Positions 37,384 through 49,946 of a stretch of 64,000 bases of DNA are shown in pieces (position 1 is the stretch's first letter; each line of letters opens with the position of its first letter). The notes beneath the pieces are model-generated. The model was given only the letters and a program-made list of their open reading frames with translations. It ran no database searches and was not told the DNA's origin. A program made the translations under genes and the position numbers. This DNA is from Thelephora terrestris (taxonomy: Eukaryota > Basidiomycota > Agaricomycetes > Thelephorales > Thelephoraceae), in assembly GCA_015956445.1 (NCBI GenBank), contig WIUZ02000011.1:806001-870000 (forward strand), read 5' to 3'.

Positions 37384-37775
37384 CTACTTTGCTGATCAGC
37401 AAGCTAGTATTGGGGCGAGGGATATGCATACGGTGGATTGTTTGACGAGATCTTTGGGCTTTGGTATCTGCGATGGCGGATGAGCGTGAATTCAAACTGT
37501 GGCTGATCCAGCTGTACAGTGCTGACAAATGGCCGGATTTGGTAATATTTTTAAATCACGTGATGTGAGTTTTCCACCGTGGCGGTGTTTGAAATCGCAT
37601 AAGGTCCGAGCGGCGACGCCCGGGTCCCCATTCCCACTCTTACCTGAACCATCATCGCTGTTTACAACGGCCACTTGTCGTTGCGGTTCGCCTGATACTT
37701 CCGTGAGAAACGACGGTAAAAAGACGAGATCCTATTACACACAAGTTTTACAGACACGCAGTAGTTGAGTCTGCA
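37384..37775. promoter_or_regulatory. Divergent promoter region, RPL9 / PCF11
   Basis: This 392-bp region between start codons holds a probable 48-nt 5' UTR intron of RPL9 (minus strand 37431-37384, GTATGC to GTAG, with a CTGAT branch-like site). The remaining ~340 bp should carry both promoters. No other gene is seen. Confidence 0.5.
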
Positions 37776-40279
37776 ATGTCTGTGTACCCGCCACCGAGCC
37801 ACCTCCAGCAGGCCCCTTTTCCCCATCACGCTTTCCCTCCCATCCCTCAGTACGGCTACCCGCAACCCGTCCAGCAGCAAATCCCATACTTTTCAGATTC
37901 TATCCAATTCCGACAGTTCTACGCTCACAAACTCCGTGGCCTCACAGAGAACTCAAAGCCCGCAATCCATGGCTTGTCGATGATCGCCCAGGATTTCGCT
38001 CGATGGGCTGATGTCGTCGTCCAATGCATAGAGAACCACATTCGAAGGGTGAGTCATCCCATTTCCTCTTATCTACCTGACCCGGTCAAGCCTGGTGTCG
38101 AGGACTGTCGTCCGTGTTGTGTGGGTTACTGTGCTTTTATTTGTGTAAAACCACACCACCTATGTACTTTACTTGTAAAATTTTCACGCATGAGAAAAGA
38201 AAAGAACATAGTCGCGCGCTTCGTGTCGCTGCCAGGCCGCGAAGGCATGCTCCACAGCGAGCGGCGAGCGGGCCTTCTTGCCACTTTTGACTCTGTCGTG
38301 CCCTTGCCTTATTTGTCGTTTCACGGGTTGCTGACCAATCATTACCTAATTTGTATACAGATCCCACCGCCCTTCAAGCTTACCGCATTTTACCTCCTGG
38401 ACGCGATTTCCAAGAACTTGTACGAACCGTATGCTCGTAACTTTGGACCTATAGTCGTCCCCCTCTTTTTGGATACATATTCCCAGGTGGATGATTCGAC
38501 CAAGGCCAAGATGATTGAGATGCTTGCGACCTGGCGAGCCGGTGCTCCCAACGGCAAAGAGCTTTTCGGCGCTGTGCCGCAACTGGCCATCGAACAAGAG
38601 CTTTTTGGCACCAACGCTTCGTCAGTAAGTACCTTCGGTACCCGACTGTCTTTACTGCTCGTGACGCTCGGTATTCAGGACACCGGTCGCATATCTCCAG
38701 CGCAGGTCCTAGGCGAGTTGCAGTTTGCCATCGGTCAGGCGGAACGTGAGGTGCAGTCTAATCCGTATAACAACACCGTGAGGACCCAGCTTCCGGTCTT
38801 ACATCAGGTGAGCTACATCGTGTCGCCATTTCCTCGTGATCAGGCAAGTGACGTTATCTTTTTTAGCTTCGCCAATTCGTGGAGAAGGGGCTATCCCAGG
38901 ATGAACTGCGCCAAATACTGAGTCAACTTAGAAACATCACCCGCCCTCCTGTTCAACCACCTCCCCAGTCATACCCCGTTGCCCCCAACATGTCAGCTCT
39001 GCCGCCTTCTACTACTTACTCGCAGTATAGCTACAATCATGCTGGCCCTTCATCTGCTCCACCTCAACATGCATACCCTCAAGATACTGTTGATGTGAAG
39101 CCGTCTTTCCCTCCTGCTCCTCCTGTGCAACCCGTATCTGCTACACCTTCTGCACCCACTAACCAGGCTGGCGTGCCTGCTTTGCCTGCAGTAAGCGATA
39201 TTGCGGGCTTGTATAGTGCCCTCGTAAAGGCAGGCGTAGTCGGTGCTCCTGGTGCCCCTCCTGTGACTTCGAACGTTGTGAATGAACCAAAGTCGGAGTC
39301 GACAGACTCCTCGAGTAAGAATATTTCAGAGCACGCGCGTAAGCTTCTTTCCCAGAGGATCGAGCTCTCGACAACAGGAATCGCGAGGTAAGTACCGAAC
39401 ACCATTTCTGCGGAGCTGCCTCGTTGATTCATGATCTACTCTCCAGATATAAGCCGAATTTTAATGAACTCTTCCTGAACCGAACGGTCCAGTGTAAACA
39501 GTGTGGGCGTCGCTTCTCAGATGACGCGACCGGCAAGAAAAAGTTAGAAGATCACCTTGACATGCACTTCAGGCAGAAGAGAAAGGCGAACCAGAACATC
39601 GGCCGTGGACACTCGCGGAGCTGGTTCACTGCTTTGGACGTGAGTTTTCCTTCAAATTGTTTACGCCTAACCCAAGACGTTAACGCATCTTTTCCTAGGA
39701 CTGGATTCACGATGTCGGCGATCTGAAAGGCAAGAGCCGTGCTGACCGACCGCTTACTGGTAAACTGGCTGCCGCCGAGGAGAAGGCGAAACGCGAGGCA
39801 GAACTGAGGGCGATGTTCGTCGTTGTAGCCCCAGGAGAGGAGGCCAAGCCGTTTTCGTGTCCGGTCTGCAAGGATTCGATGAAGTGTGAATTCTTGGAAG
39901 ACGAGGAGGAGTGGGTTTGGAAAAATGCGATCAAGAAGGATGACAAGGTATGTTCCCTTTGTTCTATTTTGCAGTGAATCGGATACTGATGCTCCTTCTA
40001 TAGATCTACCACGCGACTTGTCATGCCGAAGCTGTCATCTCAACGAATACGTTGGCAGCACGTCTCAAGAACGAGGAGAGGGAAAGTAGGAGCCGTTCTG
40101 GAACACCTGAGGTTTCTGTCTCTACCCCAACGCGCTTGACTCCACCCAGGACCCTCCAGCCGAAAGCGTCCTCGTCACCGTCTCCTGCCAGAACTAGTGG
40201 TGTCAAGAGGAAAGCAGAGGGAGATGAGCCTTCCCTCGGCGATAGCCCTCCCGCGAAGAAAGTTGGAATTTCTCAATAA
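37776..40279 (+). CDS. PCF11: mRNA cleavage and polyadenylation factor PCF11
   Basis: Exons 37776-38048, 38361-38624, 38679-38807, 38867-39387, 39447-39639, 39699-39947 and 40004-40279 join in frame to 634 aa. The N-terminal CTD-interaction domain (about residues 30-170; FRQFYAHKLRGLTENSKP, FYLLDAISKNLYEPY) binds the phosphorylated tail of RNA polymerase II. A Gln/Pro-rich linker follows, then two zinc-binding modules: CKQCGRRFSDD with HLDMHF, and CPVCKDSM with HATCH. PCF11 is part of cleavage factor IA and couples 3' end processing to transcription termination. Intron 1 is 312 nt, long for this window. Intron 2 (54 nt) is in frame and open, so retention would give an 18-residue insertion. 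Confidence 0.92.
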
Positions 40280-40720
40280 GGCTGTTTCGTGGTGCACATT
40301 GGTTTTTTCGCATTCGCACTCTGCATTCTTAGTAGAAAACAATATTGTACAAGTCTACACATCGCAAGTCGTCATCATAATCTTATCCGTATTCAATCCC
40401 ATTCTGTTCGAGTGCTTCAGCGTGTGGTGGCCCGAGCCACTTGAGCCACATCGATCGACGTGACCCCTGTTCAACATACACATCAATCTCGAACGACGAA
40501 GTCCTTCCACCGACCTACATCCAGTCTAGCCAACATCCAAGGTGCGTTGGAACAGGTCAATCCACTGAACCCGCCCACAGTCCTAGACCTTTTTACACTT
40601 CAAACTCACCTCACCCGATCTCTCGGTTCATTGTGAGCCCGGTCTCAGGACCATCGCCTTTCCTTCATCTCATTGACCAACCACAGTTCACCTCTGCGTT
40701 GAATTAACGAGCGAGCGGAG
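40280..40720. other. Intergenic region PCF11 / SWT1
   Basis: These 441 bp carry the PCF11 3' end and SWT1 promoter. The second half is CA- and CT-rich (repeated CACCTCACC, TTCATC). I see no coding sequence or RNA gene. Confidence 0.4.
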
Positions 40721-42370
40721 ATGGATATGGACATCGATATGGACGTTCCCCAGAGCGTGAGCATCTTTCTCATCCGTCGCGTCCACCATCATTCCCCTTC
40801 GATCCCATTTCGGAACGGCAAGCATCAACCCACCTATCACCACCTCTTCCCACTTCTACCCCGAACGCTGATAATTGCGCCGCGCCCATCGCCCGACTTC
40901 TGCTGAATACATCCTTGAACAGCATCACGGTGTTTCTGGACATAGTGAATACGATTCAGTGAACAACTACGGCTTCGGTTACATTCAACCATACTACACC
41001 AATACCCAATGGCAACAATCACGGTCACAAACACATCGAAGTCCTGGCTATGGGATGTATTACGCCGGATACCCAGCCTCTACGCCACCGGCCCAACCGC
41101 AAGTAGTGACGAAAGTAACGGTCGTGATCGATACCAACGTCCTGCTGGACTATCTCATGGTAATCCAAAAGTTCGTCGCAGACGTCGAGAAGACGAGGTG
41201 GCCCTGCGTCATCGTTATTCCGAGCGTGGTTGTATCGGAATTGGATTGGTGTGTCGACCCGCGTTCGCTTGTCAATTATTAGTGGACTGAACGAAGACCG
41301 TTCCGGTTGTTTTGCAGGCAGAAGAACACGAAGAAGGGTATCTCATGGTCCGCACGTGCCGCGTCTAGATGGATCCTGGAAAAGTTGAAGGAAGATAAGC
41401 AGCCGAAGGTGTTGAAGGTGCAAGCGAGTAACGAGACACTAGAAGGTTCAGGATCGAAGGAATTAGTGAGTGTGACCATCTATTCTGTTTGTCGCATGGT
41501 CAGCTGGACTCAACGTGCTATGTGTTTGGTCTAGCAACCAGACCGCAACGCAGAGAATGATATCTCGATCAGGGATTGCTGTCGATACTTCCGGCAGAGC
41601 ACCCGAGACCCCGTGTTTCTCCTCAGCGGAGATATAAACCTCTCCATCAGGGGCGAAAGCGATGGTGGGTAGTTCATTGGGTGCGATCATGTTTTGATCT
41701 TGATCATTGACGTGTAACCTTCGCAGATATTCAGACTCTGGAGCCAAGAAAAGACTGGTCGAGCCGGGCTATTGCCAGCATCATCTTTAGTTCTGATGCA
41801 TGCCGGGAATTTGATCCATACGTTCAGTCTCAGATACGTCAAGGTCGGACTTCGGCTCACATCCAGTCGTCGACGGGCGCGGTCATGGTTGATAGGATGA
41901 ACATCGACATTGAACACAGCACGGAATGGGTACCATCACACGTTTTGGATGATCTGCATCTGCAACTCGTGGACCACTTCACGATCCTACTCAAGGAGCT
42001 GGTGGAGCGGGTCAATCCAGAAGTGGTACGGTCGGCTGGGAAGAACGGTGGCAGCTTGTCGATGCACGCCGGGGTGCTTACGAAGCTATTTGAGGACTGG
42101 ACCGCCGCGGATTGTTTGGAACACTTAGCGACATTGCGGAGGATTCCCGGATCACGGGCGCTACGGCTGGAGTCGTTCATGAGTAAGCCGCATTGCAAGG
42201 ACAAGAATTCCTGGGGTCGGAGGCGGGGACAGGATTGGACGCGGGTACAGTGGGATACTGCGATGCAGATGTTGGAAGGTGTGGGGAAGACCTTCGAGGA
42301 CCAAGCCATTGGAGAGTCTGTTGGTCTGTTGAAGATTGCCGTCGAAGACTATTTCAGACTTCCGACGTGA
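40721..42370 (+). CDS. SWT1: PIN-domain endoribonuclease, SWT1-like
   Basis: Exons 40721-40756, 40923-41248, 41318-41465, 41535-41664 and 41727-42370 join in frame to 427 aa. The PIN nuclease domain starts at VTVVIDTNVLLDYL with an acidic active-site residue, continues through VIPSVVVSELD and SARAASRWILEKL, and closes with VFLLSGDINLSIRGE, the second acidic cluster. The C-terminal half is helical, with ordered block DDLHLQLVDHFTILLKEL. Yeast Swt1 cleaves unspliced or defective mRNA in the nucleus near the pore. The start codon lies in the acidic repeat MDMDIDMDV; the 166-nt first intron is the least certain junction because exon 2 could begin at another AG. Confidence 0.8.
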
Positions 42371-42702
42371 TCGGTGGGCAGACTCGAGCCTTTGGCAAGC
42401 AGCGGGGTGTCTTTCTTCTACATTTTACTGTTTTCGGCTGGTTCGAAGGCAGATATTCGAATTTGCAGCAAGGGCCCCGCGCAGTAGCATTACTAACTGG
42501 CCAAACACATATAAGTAGCGTGACAGATCGTGGGTGGATTTCGTGACATCCACGCTGTCACGAGCACTCAAGACGCGTTTCCGTTTCGACCTATTCCCCC
42601 GACGGCGGTAGTCTACACCGCAGTTGGTCCGGCACTTACGCTCCTTTCTCCTCTCCCATATCCTCCCCCTATCATCCCTTTTCCCGACGATAATTTCCCA
42701 AC
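42371..42702. other. Intergenic region SWT1 / glycosyltransferase
   Basis: These 332 bp become pyrimidine-rich (CTCCTTTCTCCTCTCC and similar) just before the next start codon at 42703. Nothing else is seen. Confidence 0.35.
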
Positions 42703-44336
42703 ATGCGGAGGCGGACTTTCCACATCTATTTATCCCTCCTCGCCGCTGTCCTTCTCGGCACAATCATCGTTCTCGCCTCGTTCTCTTACTATCTAGCAAT
42801 CGACAACGCGGCTTATTTGACCGAGGAGGAACTTGATGCCCCAGATTACGACTCACGATGGAACGCATCCCAACACGGAAAAATTGAACGTATTCCACGC
42901 ATTTTACATCAAACCTGGAAAACAGAGACTCTCCCCATAAGATGGCAAAGTGTTTCGGATGGTTGCAGAGCAATGATGCCAGACTAGTGAGATCCTTTCC
43001 TTTCCGGCCCTTTTTCATCTGTCCATGGAATGCTGAGTGCGTATGTTGCAGCAAGTACATGCTTTGGACGGACGCGAGCTCGCGGGAGTTCATAGCCGAA
43101 CACTACTCCTGGTTTCTAGACACTTTCGACGCCTACCCTTACCCCATCCAACGAGCCGACGCCATTCGGTATTTCGTCCTCCACCACTATGGAGGAGTTT
43201 ACATCGATTTGGACATAGGTTGCCTTCGTCCTCTCGACCCTCTCCTCGTCTTCCCGGTCATCCTGCCAAAAACGATACCTGTTGGCGTTTCCAATGACCT
43301 CATGTTCTCAGAAAAGGGCCATCCCTTCATGGCGCAAACGATCCACAACCTTGTCACGTTCGATCATAATTGGGTACTCAATTACCCTACCGTCATGTTT
43401 TCCACCGGCCCGATGTTCTTGTCCGCCCAGTACGGTATCTACTCCGCTTCCCACCCCACATCGCTCGAATCCCTCGGGGAAGTCCGCATCCTACCCAAAT
43501 CGCTGTATGGAAAGAATGCCAAGCCGTTCGAGGCCCCTCACAGTTTCTTTTCCCACTTCTATGGAAGTAGCTGGCATGCCGATGACGCGGCCTTCATCGG
43601 CTTTTTGGGAACCTGGGGTAAGGGGCTGCTTGTCATCGGCGCCATAATACTACTGTTGGGCATGATTCGGCTAGCGTTGCCGAGCAACAATCGGCGACGT
43701 TTGGCCGCTTATGACGTTGTCTTACCCAAGTGGACACAGAGGAACGGGAGGTGGTATTTGGACCTCGGACTGTTTGCCCTCCCTGCTTCAGGATACACGA
43801 CCGTACCTACATCACCCATTTCACCCCCAGGCTCGCCGACGCAGTTGCCACTTCTCCCGCTTCCGGTCGATGTTCGATCCGCATCTCCCGCATCATCGGA
43901 TATGACTTCTCTCGGAGATGTCATCCCGGCCGTTGGAAGCGCCATCTCAGCTAATCCTGTCGTCGAAACTGCTAGGCGCGTCGGCACTCGGTTCATGGGT
44001 TTATTTGGCTACCAAACAGCACCCACTCTCCACTCACCGAGGCGGCGAGTAAACCACCAACGAGGCGTGCTCTATTTCCTGCCCGCCCTTTTCACGCCAT
44101 CGCCCCGAGATATCGAAGCACCATCACCTCGCATTCCAAGCCGTCCTATATCTCCTTTCTACGATCATAGACTTTCGCGATCATCTTCACCTCTTCTTTC
44201 GGCCAAAGGAAGATATGCTGATGAACTTGACACCGTTGACTTGACGCCACATCCGCACCGGAGGTCGGTAAACTCTTCATACGACGATCAATTCACCTCG
44301 GACGACGGAGATTCATCATCAGCATGGGATGCATAG
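42703..44336 (+). CDS. SUR1: GT32-type glycosyltransferase, mannosyl-inositolphosphoceramide synthase-like
   Basis: Two exons, 42703-42986 and 43052-44336, encode 522 aa. An N-terminal membrane anchor (residues ~9-31) places the enzyme in the Golgi lumen. The catalytic domain has RIPRILHQTWKT, the sugar-nucleotide region PIQRADAIRYFVLHHYGG and the DXD metal site in VYIDLDIGCLRPLDPL. A second hydrophobic segment near residue 300 (LVIGAIILLLGMIRLAL) follows, as in SUR1/CSH1 proteins that add mannose to inositol-phosphoceramide. The last ~180 residues are Ser/Pro-rich and longer than in yeast. The sugar and acceptor are inferred from the family only. Confidence 0.8.
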
Positions 44337-45389
44337 GTCGTATCGGAACTTTCTACAATTTCCGTGCCTCGAGCTGTTGGCTGGTTTACCTGGCGCGTTG
44401 GGGGTCCATGGTGTCGTTCCTAAACGCAAGATCATCCATCGTCTCCGCTGTCCCTACCTCTAAGAGGGGGAGGCTAGCACAATATTCTACGGAGCACACT
44501 ATTCCTACGATGTCTTTTTCCTTGCCTCTGCGAGCTCTCCGCTGTAATTTGTGGCACCCGCCGTTCGTCTATTTTCCATTTCATTTGTGCAAGTCTTTAG
44601 CATACAAAACAACATTAAGTCGGCTCTTCCATTTCTTTTCTGCCTCCTCTGCATTATTATACCTTTATTCAGTTCGTGGCTCGGTATCCTCGCTGTGCCT
44701 TAAATTTCCTGTCCATGCTTTTTTTCCTCCTGTTTGCACCGTGACCCTCCTCGACCATTTTTCTCATCATTCTCGGCATCCATAGTTTTTGGGCGCGTCT
44801 ATTTTATATGTTACCTCCCTCTTTGGCCCACCCGGGACTGTTGTGCACGGCTCAAGACGAATTTTAGCATCCCCCCTCCCCGCTTGTATATACAATGCAA
44901 TTTCCCCCCTTTCCCTTCACCCCTCACTTTTATTTTTATCATACATACTAGACTTTGAGGACAGGAGGTCAAGCAATGGATATATATATATATATACCGC
45001 ATACGCAGCTCGACTGCACCTTGAAATATACGCATTGCGTCCTTTCGCCGAGCCTCAAACAACCCATTTTGCACTTCCGATGGTAAAGGCGTTTGCATAA
45101 CGCGTACTTACAACAGGTATATACCGGAAAACTCGTTGAAAGGCGACTGACGTCCCCTGTTTCGACCCGATCATCCGCGGGGATAGATAACGGTAACCTC
45201 CTGGCGCTGCCGTGCGTCCCTCTCCGATAAAAATAACGACTGGATCAAAAATAGGCGGAAGCTCGTGATAAACAGCTGAGCAATAAATTAATAATACACG
45301 ACGTGGCCCCGTAGAGTAAGATGACAGGGTATACACCATAGATAATTCCCTCCTCGAGACCCAGACCGAGGGCGTGAGCCGACCGTATC
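44337..45389. other. Long convergent 3' region
   Basis: This 1.05-kb stretch separates two convergent genes. Its first half is T-rich and resembles an untranslated region. A (TA)n tract is at 44980-44995. No supported coding frame or RNA gene is found. Confidence 0.45.
44980..44995. repeat. (TA)n microsatellite
   Basis: A run of about eight TA units lies in non-coding sequence between the glycosyltransferase and MFS transporter genes. Confidence 0.8.
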
Positions 45390-47463
45390 TTATGCTTTAC
45401 TTCTTCTTGCCGTCTGCTTTAGTACTCTGGCTCTGGTCGTTCGGGTCAATGATCCCATCTCCTGCATCAACGCCAGCATTGCGCAAGCTCCAGCGAGATA
45501 CGTCTTGGACGGGCCGAACGACCAATACGACGCGCATGCTACGGGAAAAGATCGGAGATCAGCGCTCTCGAAGAGGTAGAGATAAGGTGTAGACTGCGTC
45601 ATCCCCGGGGGCATTTGCGCGAGTGCATGCCGATGAACCAACCGCGAGGGCCTCTATTCCTGAAAAGGGGAATGATGCAGATACAGAGGAACGACGGTGG
45701 TCACAAAGTGAGCCCGAGAGGAAAGGGACGGGGAGATGATCGCAAAAGATGGTTAAAGTTGAATCCACGTACCCAGAAGCGGGCCGATAGCCCTACCCAA
45801 CTGACCCCTTGAGCGAAACCTGCCCAATGCCTTGCCCTTGGCCAAATTCGGGTGGTGTTCATCCTTCGGTTTGCCAGTCACCCGATCCTTGTCTTCCGTG
45901 ATGTCATCGCATTGCAATGACGCATAGGACGTCAGCGAATTGACCACCGTTGCGGAGGTGTAAGCTAGGAACACCGCAGACAATTGTAAGGCTCTGACTG
46001 CGGCGTTAGACGATGGGTTTTGCGGATCGATCAGGCGAGGGACCGCAGATAACAGCAGAAGAGCGCAGAAACAGCTGATGACGCCCCTCCGAGCGATAAC
46101 TCCTTCGCCGACCTTCGGTATGACCCTCCGAACGTAGCCGCCTTGCAACAGAGCACTCAGTATGCCCATAGACCCGATGAGCGCACCGTTCTGCTTGTTG
46201 TTCCAATCGAAAACTAAAGATACGCCCCCGAGTGGAATTGAACAACGCCCGTGATCACGTCGCGTCAACACGATAGTTGCATCACGCGATCCGTTCGCCA
46301 AAGCGCCAATTCAGAATCAAAGATCAAGAGAGCGAGGAGGAGTCGTGGAGTGGGAAATTCAAATGATCAACTTCCGGTGACGGTTAGCGAAGAGGATCGG
46401 ATACTTACGATCGAACGTCAGGAACGCCAATGTGAACTCTACCCCTGAGAAGATACCGAGGAACAAAAAGTGTGCAGTCGACAATGACTCGAGGAGCTGC
46501 AACCGATCCCGAACGGAGGCTCCGCGCAATTGGACCGATCGAGAAGTGGCGGGCGATGGAGAAACATCATCCAGATCGAAGTCTGCAGATTTGCCTTCCT
46601 GTTTTTGGGATAGGCGTGTTTCTGGAAGCGCTACGGCGAGGAAAATCGTTTCCAGGACGAGGAGGACGAGAGTCAGGGCGGCAGGCGTCGCGTAGATGTT
46701 AAGTTCTAGGCCTTGAATGATGTTCGGCGGAAGGGGCTGGGAAGCGAAATACGCTCCTATAGGCGGCCCTATGCAGAAACAGATGGCAAACGCGATCCCA
46801 ACGGATGAAAGCGCCTTGCTACGGTTCGCAGCCGAAGTGATGTCGGACAGGATAGCAATAGCGAGCTGAACGTTGCCTTCGCTCAATCCTCCTATGACCC
46901 TCGACAACATGTACGAGGCAAAGGTCGTTGATTGAATCCAGACCAACGCAGAGAGTATGTTGCCCAGCATTGTGATGAGGAGAACGCGCTTCCGGCCGTA
47001 CTTATCAGAAAATGAGCCGATGTGAGGTGAGATGAAGAACTGTAGGGCGCTATCGCCACGTCAGGTTGGCTGTAAGTAGATCGAAATGACCAAACTGACG
47101 AGAAGATTGAGCCCATGAATCCTCCTGAAGAGATTGGTGAGAAACATGTCGTCGCTTAGTTTACCTTCGAGCTCACCTAGCAGTACAATGTCCCATTTTT
47201 GTGGATTCTTCGCTGGGGTTCTTAAGAGAAAGTTCCGCGTCACTGAGACGAGGCGGAGGGTCCGCGCCAAGAAGCCGTTAGGGCAAGCGGATTCACGCTG
47301 TATGTTGTTGAGCATCTCCTCGACGTTCGACCCTCATGACGGTGCAACCACTTACGACGGTGTACCATTCAATTATGCGGGGAAACAGGGGTAGAGGGAT
47401 TGTGAATGCGAAGAGGTCCAATATTAACGAAATAAACACGACCCTCTCGACCTTGATTGCCAT
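45390..47463 (-). CDS. MFS transporter (DHA1/MFSD10-like)
   Basis: Exons 47463-47356, 47297-47177, 47124-47100, 47049-46409, 46213-45773 and 45538-45390 join in frame to 494 aa. The first helix reads VVFISLILDLFAFTIPLPL; after loop 1 the MFS motif A is SDKYGRKRVLL, split from helix 2 by a 25-nt exon. About twelve hydrophobic segments follow, including NGALIGSMGILSALLQGGYVRR at the start of the second half. Relatives include tetracycline-resistance-like and MFSD10 transporters; the substrate is unknown. Introns 4 (195 nt) and 5 (234 nt) are far longer than the rest (50-58 nt). A degraded copy of the first exon occurs at ~50208-50272. Confidence 0.85.
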
Positions 47464-48651
47464 GGCGAAGTTTGTGAGCACTGTGAGCGTCGACCAGCGA
47501 AGCAGTTCTGAAGATATTTAGATGAAGCTCGAGGGACTTCGAGGGTAGGGAATGGGAGGATGCGACCGCTGGCTACACTGCCAAAGTCTGATAAAAGGGA
47601 GGAGTTTGATCCGGGTCCGACGCTCGCGATCTCGGGAACGCCCTTCCGCTCTTCTCACCCAGCCCTAACTTCCCCCACTACCTTGCCCATCATTGCACAT
47701 TGGGTTGCAAGGGCTGCACGAGGGAGCGGCGAACGCGTGTGTTCAATCAGAGACATTGTCATTCCAGCAACCGAAGACAACACGGCCTTTCTTAATCCAT
47801 GAATCATTTCAGGCCTCGAGCGGAATTCCAGTCTATTCAGCCCAGATCAGGATCAGCAAGCCACCTGCCAGGGAAATGCGGTGTTCATTGGCCGGGGATT
47901 GCTTTGATTGGAGCTCCTTAATTCTAGTGCTGAGCGCCTGCCGCGAAGCATACAAAACCTCGAATCGTGGGGACCCCCACCTGTCCAGTGATTTGCCGGT
48001 AATTACAGCTTCGACCTCGTGAGGCGTGCTTCCGTGTGGCAGTTGGAACCAGATGTGTTCCAAAACCGCGTGCCTGCCCCGTGTGCCGAGACTACTTCTC
48101 TCGTGAGTCTCGACTCAGACCCAAATTCATGTCTCTAACCTACCTCCTTCGACACAGCTTGAACCAAAGCTCACAGAGCCTTTCAGTTAGCGGAAAGGCG
48201 CACCAAGATCTATTATCCACCCCCGGCTCGAATCCAGACATGTTACTCATCACTAGATTCGTCTGTTCTGTGGCCACTAGAAGCATGCCTCACCGTGCAG
48301 GTGGGTCGGGTATGACGGTAAGGCGATGCTCAGAGCTTGAGCGACTGGCTGTGTTGCCGTGATTGTACTGTGAGCAAGGGGCTTTTCATCAGCTGTTATC
48401 TTTTGTTGATACAGCCACAGATATCTGCGGTAACCCTTTTGTTTGGCTGACGGGGCCGCCCAGAATAGCTAGGCTAGAATCTGGTCCTAGCTTTGGAGGC
48501 AGTGAGGGTGTCTCCAAATTGAGCTTCAAGTTCAAAACAGTAGCTACTTCTAAAACGTGTTCCCTGCGTGTGGCCCAGTACCAAAGCCAAACATATTTCG
48601 TAAGTGTCCTAAGTCCACGCCCTCCCTGATACCCCCCGAACTACCACTCAT
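47464..48651. other. Intergenic region upstream of the first DUF6535 gene, duplicated downstream
   Basis: No gene is supported here. Several blocks recur upstream of the other DUF6535 genes: GATCAGGATCAGCAAGCC at 47846 matches GATCAGGATCAACAAGTC at 50624; the ~200 bp before the start codon at 48652 resembles the ~130 bp before 54728 (shared GCCGCCCAGA/GTCGCCCAGA, ACGTGTTCCCTGCGTGTG-like and GTGTCCT elements). This is paralogous promoter DNA. It also serves as the divergent promoter of the MFS gene. Confidence 0.6.
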
Positions 48652-49946
48652 ATGCTTCCTAGCACCGCAAACCAAACCATCGATGGCCCTCCGAACCAAG
48701 AGAATGAAGCAGAGCCAGTGGAAAGGTTAGTATGGCGTTCACCGGCCTGACTTGCACCTTATTGTAATAGCCCCTTCGTAAACAGGACCAGCATTGCCGA
48801 GCTTTGGGGAGATGATGAGACGAAGATGTCTAAGTTCGCCCACGCGTACCTTTTAAGGCGGCGAGCACTGACCTGCCCCTGTCATAGGCACACTACTACC
48901 TTCCAAGGAGAATTTGTAGCGTTCCGAGAATTGGAAGAAACCCTGGTTACTCGGTTGGCCCTTCCCAAGCCCACTGCGAGTCGTTAAGTCTAAAGATCTA
49001 TTTCGCTCCAGATTAGAAAACGTGATTAAGGAGCTGAAAACTACTCCAAACGATATCGATCCCGCGACCAACTTTTGGACCGTTTACAACCAAGTCGCTG
49101 ACGAACATGACGGTGACATGCTCGGTAAATATTCCGGAGACCTGGACACATCTCTGCTATTTGTGAGCGCTTTCCCTTCCATTGTACATCTTGTGTCCAC
49201 TCAACCCCGTTCTTGTCTCGTGTTAGGCGGGACTTTTCTCCGCTATCTCCACGGCTTTCATTGTTCAAATCATTCCATCGCTTCAGCCAAACCCCTCCGA
49301 CCTCACCAATGCCCTACTGCTTCGGATATTGCAACAAAACAAATCGTTCGGTGGATCTGACCCGCTGGCACCAGTCATGAATGTTTCCCCCACTGTTCTC
49401 AGGGCTCAGTCGATCCTCTTTGCAAGCTTGTCTGTCAATTTATTCGCGGCCTTCATCGCGGTGTTGGGCAAGCAATGGATCCTGTATTATAAACGGGCCT
49501 CGACTTGGGGGAGCGTCGTCGATCGAGGGAAGGAACGCCAGGTCAAATTCACGGGGCTTCAGAAATGGGGACTACACTTCATCATGGAGTTGCTACCAGT
49601 TTTGTTGCAACTTGCACTCCTCCTTTTCGGCATTGGCATCATCGCCTATCTCTGGGATATCGACCGTTCCGCTGCGGAGGTGATAATGGTGTCCGTTTAC
49701 ACCGGCTTTGCGTTTTACGCCGGCATAGCAGTAGCTGCGACGATTTGGAACGATTGTCCTTTTCAGACTCCTCTATCTGTTTTCCTCTTGAAGGCTTTTC
49801 CATGGGCGAAGAAAACCACTGGGTGTTTGTTTGTGGGATTGTCAACGATGACCTGGGGAAACCGCTCAGACGTGTATCCACTTATGATTGATAATTTGGA
49901 ACCTCTTTGTCACCTGCCCTGTAACCGCTGTATGCTAATGCTTTAA
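48652..49946 (+). CDS. DUF6535 membrane protein, C-terminally truncated (array copy 1)
   Basis: Exons 48652-48725, 48786-48833, 48888-48953, 49012-49162 and 49227-49946 join in frame to 352 aa. The DUF6535 region has FWTVYNQVADEHD, DLDTSLLFAGLFSAIST, the FGGSDPLAP loop, ILFASLSVNLFAAFIAVLGKQWIL, and four hydrophobic segments ending near residue 300. Similarity to copy 2 stops after FLLKAFPWAKK, and the frame ends about 40 residues later, whereas copy 2 continues for over 600 residues. The missing region is not found in the following 900 bp, so the copy was probably cut short during duplication. It may still be expressed as a short membrane protein. The function of DUF6535 proteins is not known. 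Confidence 0.75.
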
